From: DATBFG01 sp036558645
Lineage (GTDB): Bacteria > Acidobacteriota > Terriglobia > Terriglobales > Acidobacteriaceae
DNA: 19,353 nt
Direction of reading: 5' to 3'
NCBI GenBank assembly: GCA_036558645.1
Contig: DATBFG010000099.1
Span: forward strand, 1-19,353
A program made the translations under genes and the position numbers. Shown piece after piece: positions 6,655-14,863 of the stretch. Each line of letters opens with the position of its first letter. The stretch's first letter is position 1. The notes under the pieces were generated by a model. That model searched no databases, was not told where the DNA came from, and saw only the letters and a list, made by a program, of their open reading frames with translations.

Positions 6655-9600
6655 CTATGTACCGTTCCCAGTGAGGTTGACTTTTATGGTCGCGCCGGCA
6701 TTCGCATCTGTCACTGAGAGTCCTGCACTTCGTGCCCCACTCTGAGTCGGGGTAAAAGTGACGCGTACTACGCAACTGGCGTTGGGAGCTAAACTCGCGG
6801 CACAGTTTGTAGCTTTTGAAAAGTCACCAGCGTTCGCTCCTGTCAGGTTGATAGTGATGGGTAATGAAACAGTTCCCGTGTTCTTCAATGTCACAGTCTT
6901 GAAGTTGCTGCTAGTACCAACCTGTTGGTTGCCGAAGTCCAACCCTGGCGGGTTGTACCCGAGAAAGGTCCCTTTCCCGGATAGGGCGACCGTATGTGGA
7001 CTGCCGGAGGCGTTATCAATGATCGATACAGTTCCAGTTCGGCTGCCAGAATCGGTTGGGGTAAACGTGACGTTGATTGTGCAACTCGCTCCGGCAGCAA
7101 CGTTGGTTCCGCAATTGTCGTTTTCCGCGAAGTCTCCGCTGGGTGTGATCGAAGTAATGGTGAGCGATGCGGAACCAGTATTGGTAAGAGTCACGGTCTT
7201 GACCGGAGACGTCTTGCCTACCTGGAAGACTGCGAATGCGAGGCTGCTCGGATTCAATGAGACCATTGGCCCAGAGCCGGCAGGCTGCTTTAGGATAGAA
7301 ACACTATTCGCACCGCTGTTTGCAACTGCCAGGTCCATGGTTCCATTGCCCTCGAAATCGCCCGCGGAGATGGAGAGTGGGGCGGATCCCGTCGGAGTAT
7401 CCGTCTTCGCCTGGAAAGTCCCGTCACCTCTACCTAAAAAGAGAGACATTGTGTTCGACGTGGCATTGACGACAGCTAAATCAATCTTTCCGTCTCCGTT
7501 GAAGTCCCCTGTAGTCAAAGAGGCAGGAGCCGTGCCGGTTGTCAACAAGGGATTGGGCAGGAACGTCCCGTCGCCTACGCCCAGGAGAATTCCGACTGTG
7601 TTGTCGGTCTGATTGACGAAAGCGAGATCTGTCTTGCCATCATTGTTCAGGTCTGCAGCCACCATTGCGGTAGGCTTGTTGCCCGTCTTTGGCAGGTTCT
7701 TAGGATCTGGATATGCGGCCGTGAAGCTACCATCGTCTTTGCCAAGGCCTACTGAGACTGTCTTGTCACCCTGATTCAGTTCGGCGAAGTCCAGAGCCCC
7801 GTCAACATTGAAATCAGCTAACGCAACTGAGACAGGCAATGCTCGACCGACAGGGGGTGAGGAGAGAACGAAGAAAGCATTATTACCCTCTCCAAGAAAA
7901 ATTGAAACAGTAGGATCGATATTGTTAGCGATGGCGAGATCTGGGTTGCCGTCTTGATTGAAGTCAGCAGACACGATCCAGGTCGGCTGAACCGTTTGAA
8001 AACCGGGTTTCGGGACAAAAGAGCCATCACCATTGCCATCAAAGATCGAAATCGTGTTATCGGTCTGATTGGCTACGGCGATATCCATGTTACCGTCCCG
8101 GTCAAAGTCCCCTACCGCAACACTGACGGGGCCGCGGCCCGTGGTCAACAATGGCTTGGCTGTGAATGTACTGTCGCCGTTGCCAAGCAGTACGGAGACT
8201 GTGTTGTCCGCAAAGTTGGCAACTGCCAAGTCGATCTTATTGTCACCGTTTAGGTCAGCAGTCGAGATCCATCTTGGACTGTTCCCCACAGTGATGTCGC
8301 TCTTTGTCAATGCGACATTGGCAACCGGTGACACCACCTGAAAATAGGCGAGATTGGATGTACCGCCACCGGGAGGAGGATTCGTCACTGAGATGAGCGC
8401 TGATCGTGCCGATGCAAGATTTCCGGCAGGCACCGCTGCAGTGAGCCTATTGCTGTTGACAAAGGTAGTTGCCAGCGCAGAACCGCTCCACTTCACCACT
8501 GCACCGTTGAGGAAGTTTACTCCGTTCACAGCCAAATTGAATCCCGCTGCGCCGGGGCGTGCTGCCGCCGGCACCAAGGGCTGGCTGATGAATGGAACCC
8601 CATTAGATAGGGCCGGTGCTGCCGTGCCGCTCAGAGCGATGGTCTGCGGACTGTCGGCATTATCGTCATATATGTCGATTTCGCTGACTTGTGTTCCTGG
8701 AGTTGTAGGAACAAATGTGACTTGAATCGTGCAACTCCCACCCGGTCCCAGGCTACTGCCGCAATCATTGGTTTGAGGGAATTGCACACTCGATTCGGGG
8801 AGAAGAACTCGCGGTCCTACGTCAGGCTTAATGGCTGCAATGGAAACGATTCCACTGCCTGTGAAGTTGATAGGAGAGGAACTTTCATTGGTGATCGTAA
8901 TAGATTGCGCGTCACTCGTAGAACCTATTGGCTGTGATCCGAAGGTGAGGCCACCGGGAGAAATGCTCAGGTTCGTGCCGATTCCCGTGAGTCCAAGTAC
9001 CAATGGGCTGGCGGGATCACTATTACTCACTGTAATAGTGCCGTAGCGAGCCCCTGTCTGGGTGGGTACAAAGACAGCGCTCAATGTGCAACTGGCTCCT
9101 CCATTCAAAGGACCGGGATTGGGACAGGTCGTGGTGACGTTGTAGTCCCCTCCACCCACGATGTTAGTGATGTTGATCGGCGTACTGCCGCTGTTGGTCA
9201 ATGTTGCAGACTTCTTGACTCCAGGACTTCCAACTAACTGTTTGCCAAAACTTAACTGCGGAATAGAGAGGAAGATACTGCTCCCTATTCCCGATAAGCT
9301 TACGGTTTGAGGACTGGTTTCATCGCTATCGACGATTGTGAAAGTACCGGATCGTGGTCCCAGAGCTGTGGGCTTAAAGGTAATGTTCAACGTGCAGAAA
9401 AAAGGACGACCCGGATTGGGAGGCAGAGGCGTGTTCACGGAACAAGTGTTGGTCCCCTGGACAAAATCCCCCCCCGTCATGTTGAACGATGAAAAACTCA
9501 GTGGCTGAGTGCTGTTGTAGTTAGCAATCATTACTGTGCGAGTCACACCCGGCACATTCACTTTCGCGGGTGGAAAACTCAGCGTCTTGGCAGATACCGG

Positions 9601-10890
9601 AGAACAGGAACGCAGCGTCTGTTGAAACGGAGCAATTGGCGACTGCGAGAAGTCGAACGCTTCCGCCAGAGTGGAAGCCTGGGCATCGCGAGCCGTAAGA
9701 GGAGCAATTCCGAACTTGTCTTCGATGGTGCGCAGCACGGATGCAAATTCATATTGCCCGTGAATCACCGTTCCAGCTTTTGCGTAGGGCGAAATGATGA
9801 TCATCGGTACGCGCGGCCCGAGACCGAATGAATCGAATTGGGGCGGTGGCACGTGGTCATAAAAGCCGCCGAAGTCATCCCAGGTCAGAAAAATGGCGGT
9901 CGTACTCCAAAGCGCCTCGTTGCTCATGACCGCATTGATTTGCTTAACCAGCCAGTTTTCGCCCTCGCAGATGCTCCACGGTGCATGATCTGAAACTCCA
10001 CCCTGCGTTACCAGCCAACTGACTGATGGCAGAGTGCCTGCAGCAGCATCAACCGCAAACTGTGAATCGAGCACAGCGTGCTGATTCCACAGATCTGTAT
10101 TGCGGATGTGATTGACCGCGACAAAGCCGCTCCAGCCGAAGCCACGAGGAGCATAAGACTTCCAAGAGACACCAGCCGCACTTAAGCTATCTCCCAGCGT
10201 CGGGAAATCGAAACAAGGGAACACATCACGGACGGTTCCTCGCGGATCCATCACTTTGACGGTCGCTCCGGGTCCGGCGTCCGCACATGCGGCCGGCTTG
10301 TCCTGCGGGTCGATTGGATTCTTAGTTTGCGAGATGATGCCTGCGCTTTGGCCAGCTACCGAGTAAATGTGGTTGGGAAAACTCGGACCGTGAAGCGAAC
10401 TGAAGACATTATCTGCCAGCACGAACCGCGAAGCATAATCCCAATAGTTTCTAATATCATTTTGCTGGTATTGCGTGTAGCACAGCATGTCTCCATCGAC
10501 ACTGCACTGGAAACCCGTCTCGAGTATCTGATCGAAACCATCCATCTTTCCGTAGTCCATCGCATCCAGAGCGTCGCCCCAGGAGTGGCCTATATCCCGC
10601 GGAAATGCATCTGGCATTGGTCCAAGGTTGACGACCTGACCTGTGGACATCACACCCGTGGTGTGCCCGTTCGCGCCAGGAAAGGTTCCGAACATACTGT
10701 CGAAGGTGCGATTCTCTTTTACGATGAAGATGAAATGTTCAATTTTCGACCAATCGATTGGAGCAGCATCCGGATTGGAATTGTTGCTCGGTTCCGACCC
10801 GTTGCCCTGAAACCCTGCCGATTCGGCCAGGAGAGGCTGGAACAACATGCAAAAAGCCAGTGTCAACCCACACAAACTACGTCGATTCAT
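6655..10890 (-). CDS. Secreted phosphoesterase (PLC/acid phosphatase type) fused to anchor-D, IPT and FG-GAP repeats
   Basis: The start is the ATG at 10890, with GGAGG six bases upstream; an in-frame GTG at 10914 is less likely. It gives 1411 residues. Residues 1-28 are a signal peptide (MNRRSLCGLTLAFCMLFQPLLA). Residues 35-417 are a phosphoesterase-family domain (Pfam PF04185 type, as in bacterial phospholipase C and AcpA): KENRTFDSMFG (from residue 58), HGPSFPNHIYS, SDHAPW (about 300) and TWDDFGGFYDHVPPP (about 334), with the Glu/Asn, Asp and His residues expected at its metal and catalytic site. Next come three choice-of-anchor-D Ig-like domains (about 430-755, each with CTxxVTFxPT-like endings), one IPT/TIG domain (757-851), seven FG-GAP/VCBS repeats (862-1205; DLNGDNKID, DFDRDGNMD, DFNQDGNPD and others) and two more anchor-D domains (1207-1411). 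The reaction would be hydrolysis of extracellular phosphate esters; the substrate cannot be told. It precedes the TonB receptor. Confidence 0.9.
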   Translation of the reverse strand: MNRRSLCGLTLAFCMLFQPLLAESAGFQGNGSEPSNNSNPDAAPIDWSKIEHFIFIVKENRTFDSMFGTFPGANGHTTGVMSTGQVVNLGPMPDAFPRDIGHSWGDALDAMDYGKMDGFDQILETGFQCSVDGDMLCYTQYQQNDIRNYWDYASRFVLADNVFSSLHGPSFPNHIYSVAGQSAGIISQTKNPIDPQDKPAACADAGPGATVKVMDPRGTVRDVFPCFDFPTLGDSLSAAGVSWKSYAPRGFGWSGFVAVNHIRNTDLWNQHAVLDSQFAVDAAAGTLPSVSWLVTQGGVSDHAPWSICEGENWLVKQINAVMSNEALWSTTAIFLTWDDFGGFYDHVPPPQFDSFGLGPRVPMIIISPYAKAGTVIHGQYEFASVLRTIEDKFGIAPLTARDAQASTLAEAFDFSQSPIAPFQQTLRSCSPVSAKTLSFPPAKVNVPGVTRTVMIANYNSTQPLSFSSFNMTGGDFVQGTNTCSVNTPLPPNPGRPFFCTLNITFKPTALGPRSGTFTIVDSDETSPQTVSLSGIGSSIFLSIPQLSFGKQLVGSPGVKKSATLTNSGSTPINITNIVGGGDYNVTTTCPNPGPLNGGASCTLSAVFVPTQTGARYGTITVSNSDPASPLVLGLTGIGTNLSISPGGLTFGSQPIGSTSDAQSITITNESSSPINFTGSGIVSIAAIKPDVGPRVLLPESSVQFPQTNDCGSSLGPGGSCTIQVTFVPTTPGTQVSEIDIYDDNADSPQTIALSGTAAPALSNGVPFISQPLVPAAARPGAAGFNLAVNGVNFLNGAVVKWSGSALATTFVNSNRLTAAVPAGNLASARSALISVTNPPPGGGTSNLAYFQVVSPVANVALTKSDITVGNSPRWISTADLNGDNKIDLAVANFADNTVSVLLGNGDSTFTAKPLLTTGRGPVSVAVGDFDRDGNMDIAVANQTDNTISIFDGNGDGSFVPKPGFQTVQPTWIVSADFNQDGNPDLAIANNIDPTVSIFLGEGNNAFFVLSSPPVGRALPVSVALADFNVDGALDFAELNQGDKTVSVGLGKDDGSFTAAYPDPKNLPKTGNKPTAMVAADLNNDGKTDLAFVNQTDNTVGILLGVGDGTFLPNPLLTTGTAPASLTTGDFNGDGKIDLAVVNATSNTMSLFLGRGDGTFQAKTDTPTGSAPLSISAGDFEGNGTMDLAVANSGANSVSILKQPAGSGPMVSLNPSSLAFAVFQVGKTSPVKTVTLTNTGSASLTITSITPSGDFAENDNCGTNVAAGASCTINVTFTPTDSGSRTGTVSIIDNASGSPHTVALSGKGTFLGYNPPGLDFGNQQVGTSSNFKTVTLKNTGTVSLPITINLTGANAGDFSKATNCAASLAPNASCVVRVTFTPTQSGARSAGLSVTDANAGATIKVNLTGNGT

Positions 10891-11325
10891 TTCCAGCCTC
10901 CACTTCGAGATCACAGTTAAAAGGTCCGATTACAGTCCACCCACTTCAACCAAAACCGATTGGGGAGGAGTGAACTCTAAGAATTTCGGGTGCGAGTATT
11001 AAAGATTCCCAGGCCTCAGGAGCTTGACCTTAGGAGGTTTTGCAAGATATTCGCAAGCGACCTGCCAACCTGATCACGAAGCGGCCCCAGTAGTTCAGGT
11101 CCCGACGCCTAAGCAAGTTGTTGTGCTCTAACGTCGAGAGGAATGGAGATACTATCGTGACTGTAGTAAATCGCCACTAGTTGAATGTTGTGAAACTTCA
11201 GAATTAGCAAAGATTTGCAGTGCAGAGGAATTTGCTTAGAAAGTACTAGCTTAGAAATAGTAGTATCGCTTAATGAATGACGAAAATACTTCTCTTTGAA
11301 CTGTTCAATTTGCTTGTGCATTAAT

Positions 11326-11402
11326 CGGGACTTGGCGTAATCTTCGCTACGTTGTAGCTTTACTCAACGCAGCCGCCGTGTTCGACGACACGGCGGTTTT
11401 TT
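11326..11402 (+). ncRNA. Candidate small RNA ending at a strong terminator
   Basis: A rho-independent terminator points along the plus strand, but no plus-strand protein gene precedes it. A possible promoter is TTGAAC (11296-11301) with CATTAA/ATTAAT (11319-11325), which is a poor -10. The transcript would be about 75 nt with two adjacent hairpins: CGTTG/CAACG around a 10-nt loop near 11350-11369, and the terminator stem. No known RNA family is recognised. The 5' end is a guess. Confidence 0.3.
11373..11402 (+). terminator. Strong rho-independent terminator
   Basis: CCGCCGTGT (11373-11381), loop TCGACG, ACACGGCGG (11388-11396), then six T. It is a perfect 9-bp GC-rich stem directly followed by the T-run, in plus-strand orientation. 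Confidence 0.85.
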
Positions 11403-11509
11403 CTGGCAAAACTCTCTTCACTAGCTGTTGTTTAACTCTCGATACCCACTCAGCTATCCCTCAGGTGCCGCTTCGCGCTGCAAGTACACTCATTTGTTTT
11501 CGGTGGTAG

Positions 11510-11737
11510 TTGACCGATGTGCTAACGGTGGCAGAATTCGCAACTGCAGCGAACCTTCCGTTCAGACCAGATGGACTCATTCGTTCGATAGTCGAAGAGA
11601 ATGTGGAGAGGTTCTTCGCCCCGTTGCACGGTAGTGGGCCAGGTTCGGCGAGGTTTGCGGACCTTGCGCCGACGACTTGGAACTGTGGACATATCATTGT
11701 CTTCGCCACTAGTACGCTCGAACACTACAGTCAATAG
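11510..11737 (+). CDS. Doubtful small ORF, unknown
   Basis: A TTG at 11510 opens 75 codons to a TAG at 11735-11737, just upstream of the tRNA promoter. The first part (LTDVLTVAEFATAANLPFRP, then DGLIRSIVEENVERFFAPLHG) looks like amphipathic helices and uses ordinary codons. The rest looks less protein-like. The ribosome-binding site is poor (GGTGG three bases before the start), and an in-frame TAG directly precedes the TTG. It could be a real small protein, a gene relic or chance. No family recognised. Confidence 0.25.
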   Translation: MTDVLTVAEFATAANLPFRPDGLIRSIVEENVERFFAPLHGSGPGSARFADLAPTTWNCGHIIVFATSTLEHYSQ

Positions 11738-11788
11738 GTGAAAGCGTCACGAGCGCGCCAGACACTTGGCAACGAATCCGGCCCAACT

Positions 11789-11816
11789 TTGAATGTTGAA
11801 GGAAGACGCGTAAACT
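11789..11816 (+). promoter_or_regulatory. Promoter of the tRNA-Arg gene
   Basis: The -35 TTGAAT (11789-11794), a 16-bp spacer and the -10 TAAACT (11811-11816) place initiation near 11823, about 12 bases before the mature tRNA 5' end at 11835. Confidence 0.55.
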
Positions 11817-11834
11817 ATCAAGAAGATGGTCTGT

Positions 11835-11911
11835 GCGCCCGTAGCTCAGTTGGATAGAGCGATTGCCTCCGGAGCAATAGGTCGGGAGTTCGAATCTCTC
11901 CGGGCGCACCA
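11835..11911 (+). tRNA. tRNA-Arg, anticodon CCG
   Basis: The 77-nt gene includes an encoded CCA (11909-11911). The acceptor stem GCGCCCG/CGGGCGC is perfect, the D stem is GCTC/GAGC, and the anticodon stem ATTGC/GCAAT encloses the loop CTCCGGA, so the anticodon is CCG, reading the Arg codon CGG. The T stem GGGAG/CTCTC (one G-T pair) carries the TTCGAAT loop. A short TTTTCCCC follows the 3' end. No duplicated 3' end (attachment site) is seen in the window. Confidence 0.97.
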
Positions 11912-12114
11912 GTTTTCCCCTCAGCTTCTGTTACCTGCACCACTGCTGCGTTTTGGATGAACTCCTTACACTCCGTCTTGTGCCAGGAATTGTACCCACC
12001 TGACCGGGAATGGCATCGAGGACCACATCTTCAAAAGAGTGAACATATCTTGATACGCACTGGAGCTGCCCCGCCGATTCTCGCGAGAGTCGACGCATCA
12101 CGACAACACTCTCG

Positions 12115-12465
12115 CAGCCAATCGAGCGGAATGGCCTTGGTCACCTCGCGCAGGTTGCTATCTTGCCGGCATTCAAGAACGCCCACAACTCAGAGCTCGC
12201 GACGCTGGTCTCATCGGATGCATCCCCTTCGTAATCTACTAAAGCCTGCCAGTTACCTGCATACTACGATTGGATTTTCCGCAGTCTTCTTCCTCGACCC
12301 GGATTTTCTTCCAACATTCTGCAGTCATCAAGTGAAGCCACGACTTGCATCTCTATTCGTGTGCTCAATTATCTAAAGTGTCGTCCGATCAGTGCCTGCT
12401 AAAGCATTCCCTGGCGAAGGCAATGGCAGTGGCCTTCGAGGACATAGTCTCGTGCAAGGCAAATT
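12115..12465 (+). pseudogene. Relic of a Gfo/Idh/MocA-family oxidoreductase
   Basis: Three frames taken in turn give a recognisable N-terminal third of this NAD(P)-dependent dehydrogenase family. From 12133 the frame reads GLGHLAQVAILPAFKNAHNS then ELATLVSSD, matching the Rossmann GLGxxAQ...LPAF...ELVALVS pattern. It hits a TAA at 12232, but the frame one base over (12227-12247) continues LRNLLK. The first frame then resumes at 12250 with QLPAYYDWIFRSLL, in place of the usual KYxxPAYxYDxF. Near 12410-12460 the reading LAKAMAVAFED...CKAN resembles the CEKPMAV...ED...CKAN segment, with small deletions. No start codon, ribosome-binding site or C-terminal two thirds is seen. The gene appears long dead. 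Boundaries are approximate. Confidence 0.6.
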
Positions 12466-12672
12466 TCCCTCCCTTTGTATCTGAACGACATTTGTCACTA
12501 CTCGTGACTGGATTACAGAAGAGTTCCCCCAAGCGATTCTTGCGTTGACGTATGCCACTCTATTCCGTATTGTCTGCTCATCCGTCTCAGGGAACGAATC
12601 TGGCCCGCATAACTGGGAGGAATTCTCCCCACTCTCCCTTCATGCGCTGCCTTCGCAAATGGGGAAAAATGA
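12466..12672. other. Intergenic remainder after the oxidoreductase relic
   Basis: No protein, RNA or terminator can be supported here. A GGAGGAA at about 12616-12622 looks like a ribosome-binding site, but it leads into a short frame that is out of register with the glycosidase and ends at a TAG near 12750. Confidence 0.4.
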
Positions 12673-14577
12673 ATGCGCGTGTGTCTCTTCGTCACCTTGT
12701 GTCGACTTGTGTGCGCACAGGGGTCATGTTCCTTTCAAATCTGGCGGGTTAGCAAGCACAATTTCAGTCACAAGAACGTCATCCGTAACCTGCTATTCGC
12801 CCAAATTCTGATTGGAAGTTTCGTCGGATCTGTGCTGGCCAATGCGTTACCTTATGACCACAACAACGGCAAAGTATCCATATCACAGCCTACAAACAAG
12901 GTCGTTTCGTCGCCGGTCCACTATGTAGCCACCGCTACCACTGCCTGCAAGAAAGGCATATCGGCGATGGGAATCTACACAGCACCCGGCAAGCTCGCCT
13001 ACGTGACTAGTGGCGCAAAGATTGATACCAATCTGGCTCTCGCTCCGGGAAACTACGACACAGTCGTACAGGAATGGGATAACTGCGATGGAGCGGCGTC
13101 GACGCTTGTTCCGCTGACCGTGCAACTCACCGGTAATGTGCAAGTCTCTGCACCGAGCGGCAAGCTGGCGTTATCTCCTGTTCACTACGTCGCCACAGCG
13201 ACGACAAACTGTGTCCAAGGTATCTCCGCGATTGGTATCTATACTGCACCGGGAAAACAGGCATATGTCGTTCAGGGCTCAAAGCTGGATGCTTCTCTGA
13301 CGTTATCTCCGGGAACGTACGATACTGTCGTACAGGAATGGGACAATTGCGGTGGCGCATCTAGCACACACATTCCGCTAACTGTCCAGCAAGCGACAAC
13401 AACGCTCGCAGCGGAAACCAGCAACAACACCAGCGCAGCGGATAGCTTCGTATCCCAGACGAATGGCAATGAAGGAAGTACGAATGTCAGCAAGGTAGAC
13501 ATCCACACACTTCTGTACCCTGGCGCAAGCACCGACATATATGCCGAGCTCCAACCCTGGTTTGGAGATGACCGACACATGGATGTTGGTTACACGTCAT
13601 GGGATCCCACCCAGGTTGAGAAGCAACTCGAAGACATGCAGAGTCGTGGAGTAACTGGAGTCGTCATCGATTGGTACGGACCAGCGGACCCGACTGAGGC
13701 GACCACTTTGGCATGGTTGGCAGCTGCGGAGGCGCATCCGGGATTCAAGGTGATCATCATGATCGACAAGGGAGCGGTCAACATAAGCCCTTGCAAAGGC
13801 TGCAACGCTCAGCAAACCATGATCTATCTGACCAATTACATACTTCAGCATTACGCAATTTCATCGGCGTACGCTACGTTCGGCGGCAAGTCGATTATCA
13901 CGCAGTTTGACCTCGACCAACACTTTACATTGGACTGGAACGCCATTCAGGCGGGCACTTCAAAGAACATTGCCTGGATTTTCGAGCATGCCGATGGATT
14001 CACGCATGCGCTTTCCAGCGGCAGCTGGTCTTGGGTAAGCACGACTGCCGGAGACTACGGGATGCCATACCTCGACAAGTTCTATACCACCGCCCTGCTT
14101 TACCCGAAAGAGCAGGCCTGGGGCGGGGTCTACAAGGGGTTTAATGACACTCTTGCGTCTTGGGGTGAAGGACGCATCGTAAGCCAGCAGTGCGGTGGCA
14201 CGTGGCTCGAAACCTTTGACGAAATTAATAAGTTCTACGACTCTGGTCAGCAGCTTCCAATCTTGCAACTGGTGACCTGGAATGACTACGAGGAAGGTAC
14301 GGAGATCGAAACCGGAATCGATAACTGTACCAGCATTTCAGCATCTATTAAGAAGTCAACACTCAGCTGGACGGTCACGGGCAAGACAAGTAGGCTGGAC
14401 CACTACATTGTGTACTTCAGCCAGGATGGCAAGAATCTGGTGGAACTCGACTCGCTATCCATCGGAACTTCCAGCATCGATCTCTCCCCGTTCAATTTGG
14501 GCCACGGGAGCCTTTATGTGCAAGCGATCGGAAAGCCGACAATCAAGAATCAGATGTCCCCAGCAGTAGCATACTGA
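12673..14577 (+). CDS. Secreted GH71/99-like glycoside hydrolase with two Ig-like repeats
   Basis: The product is 634 residues from the ATG at 12673, with a weak GGGGA upstream. The signal peptide lies unusually deep: NVIRNLLFAQILIGSFVGSV then LANA at about residues 36-57, after a leader of about 30 residues. Residues 67-152 and 153-238 are two Ig-like repeats, 54 of 72 core residues identical, each with two Cys (a likely disulfide) and the block YDTVVQEWDNC. A Ser/Thr/Asn-rich linker follows. The catalytic region, about 274-555, has WDPTQVEKQLEDMQSRGVTG, then VVIDWYGP, and ends with WNDYEEGTEIETG (W536). This resembles the conserved acidic motif of GH71 and GH99 (NEWHEGTQIE in GH99). A C-terminal beta-domain (556-634) closes the protein. 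The role would be cleavage of an alpha-linked polysaccharide outside the cell; the substrate is unknown. A terminator follows at 14717. Confidence 0.8.
   Translation: MRVCLFVTLCRLVCAQGSCSFQIWRVSKHNFSHKNVIRNLLFAQILIGSFVGSVLANALPYDHNNGKVSISQPTNKVVSSPVHYVATATTACKKGISAMGIYTAPGKLAYVTSGAKIDTNLALAPGNYDTVVQEWDNCDGAASTLVPLTVQLTGNVQVSAPSGKLALSPVHYVATATTNCVQGISAIGIYTAPGKQAYVVQGSKLDASLTLSPGTYDTVVQEWDNCGGASSTHIPLTVQQATTTLAAETSNNTSAADSFVSQTNGNEGSTNVSKVDIHTLLYPGASTDIYAELQPWFGDDRHMDVGYTSWDPTQVEKQLEDMQSRGVTGVVIDWYGPADPTEATTLAWLAAAEAHPGFKVIIMIDKGAVNISPCKGCNAQQTMIYLTNYILQHYAISSAYATFGGKSIITQFDLDQHFTLDWNAIQAGTSKNIAWIFEHADGFTHALSSGSWSWVSTTAGDYGMPYLDKFYTTALLYPKEQAWGGVYKGFNDTLASWGEGRIVSQQCGGTWLETFDEINKFYDSGQQLPILQLVTWNDYEEGTEIETGIDNCTSISASIKKSTLSWTVTGKTSRLDHYIVYFSQDGKNLVELDSLSIGTSSIDLSPFNLGHGSLYVQAIGKPTIKNQMSPAVAY
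12871..13390 (+). repeat. Tandem duplication encoding two Ig-like repeats
   Basis: Two adjacent units of about 260 bp (roughly 12871-13128 and 13129-13390) encode proteins 75% identical over a 72-residue core. They are also similar at DNA level, for example GTCGTACAGGAATGGGA in both. It is a recent internal duplication or is kept similar by conversion. Confidence 0.75.
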
Positions 14578-14716
14578 AGGCTTGTCCAATGATGCGTTCC
14601 CTGCCCGACTGCGAGGATCCTTTGTTTCTCAGTCGCGTTTCAGGAGGCTTCCAAAGGGTTGCTGTTTTCGAAGGCCGCAAGAGATTTGATGCCTTAAATT
14701 CCACTCATGAGGTTCT

Positions 14717-14771
14717 AAGGTCGATTCTCTCCGGGTGCATCAGAATCGACCTTTCGTTTTCTCCTTTTTTT
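14717..14771 (+). terminator. Rho-independent terminator after the glycosidase gene
   Basis: AAGGTCGATTCT (14717-14728) and AGAATCGACCTT (14742-14753) form a perfect 12-bp stem around a 13-nt loop, followed by a T-rich tail ending in seven T (14765-14771). It lies 140 bp after the stop of the glycosidase and separates it from the chemotaxis genes. Confidence 0.85.
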
Positions 14772-14863
14772 GGCCCTGTCCACTGCTGACCCTCGATCCA
14801 GTGCTCTTTGCATTTAGACACCTTCCACCTTTTGAAATTCTCGTAGCGCGTACCCTCACGCTC

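Larger units (their letters stand above)
10891..11509. other. Intergenic stretch with AT-rich island and unassigned terminator
   Basis: Nothing coding is convincing. Most of it, at 11161-11340, is about 36% G+C by hand count, well below the surrounding genes. It contains a 9-bp direct repeat GCTTAGAAA (11234-11242 and 11249-11257) and the palindrome TTGAACTGTTCAA (11296-11308). It ends in the strong terminator at 11373-11402, which lacks an upstream protein gene on its strand. Confidence 0.6.

Noticed and set aside
6758..7612. Plus-strand 284-codon ORF
   Set aside because: It lies entirely opposite the repeat region of the phosphoesterase fusion, whose frame has clear domain motifs. The product has no recognisable features and is a codon-bias shadow.
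10327..10920. Plus-strand 197-codon ORF
   Set aside because: It is antisense to the signal peptide and phosphoesterase domain, which carry catalytic motifs. No ribosome-binding site or family pattern is seen.
10910..10935. CTGTGAT and CTGTAAT direct repeats upstream of the phosphoesterase, resembling Pho-box halves (CTGTCAT)
   Set aside because: Each half has one mismatch and the spacing is 19 bp start to start, instead of the 11 bp of a PHO box. They also lie too close to the start codon for a normal activator site.
11109..11321. Minus-strand 70-codon ORF in the AT-rich island
   Set aside because: No ribosome-binding site, composition unlike the neighbouring genes, and no family pattern. 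A low-G+C stretch gives such ORFs by chance.
11709..11909. Minus-strand 66-codon ORF beginning MRPERFELPTYCSGG
   Set aside because: It is antisense to the tRNA-Arg gene. This RPERFELPT...GNRSIQLSYGR product is a well-known spurious annotation read from the reverse strand of tRNA genes.
11957..12376. Plus-strand 139-codon ORF after the tRNA
   Set aside because: The product is low in protein character. One part (LRNLLK) is better explained as one frame of the decayed oxidoreductase.
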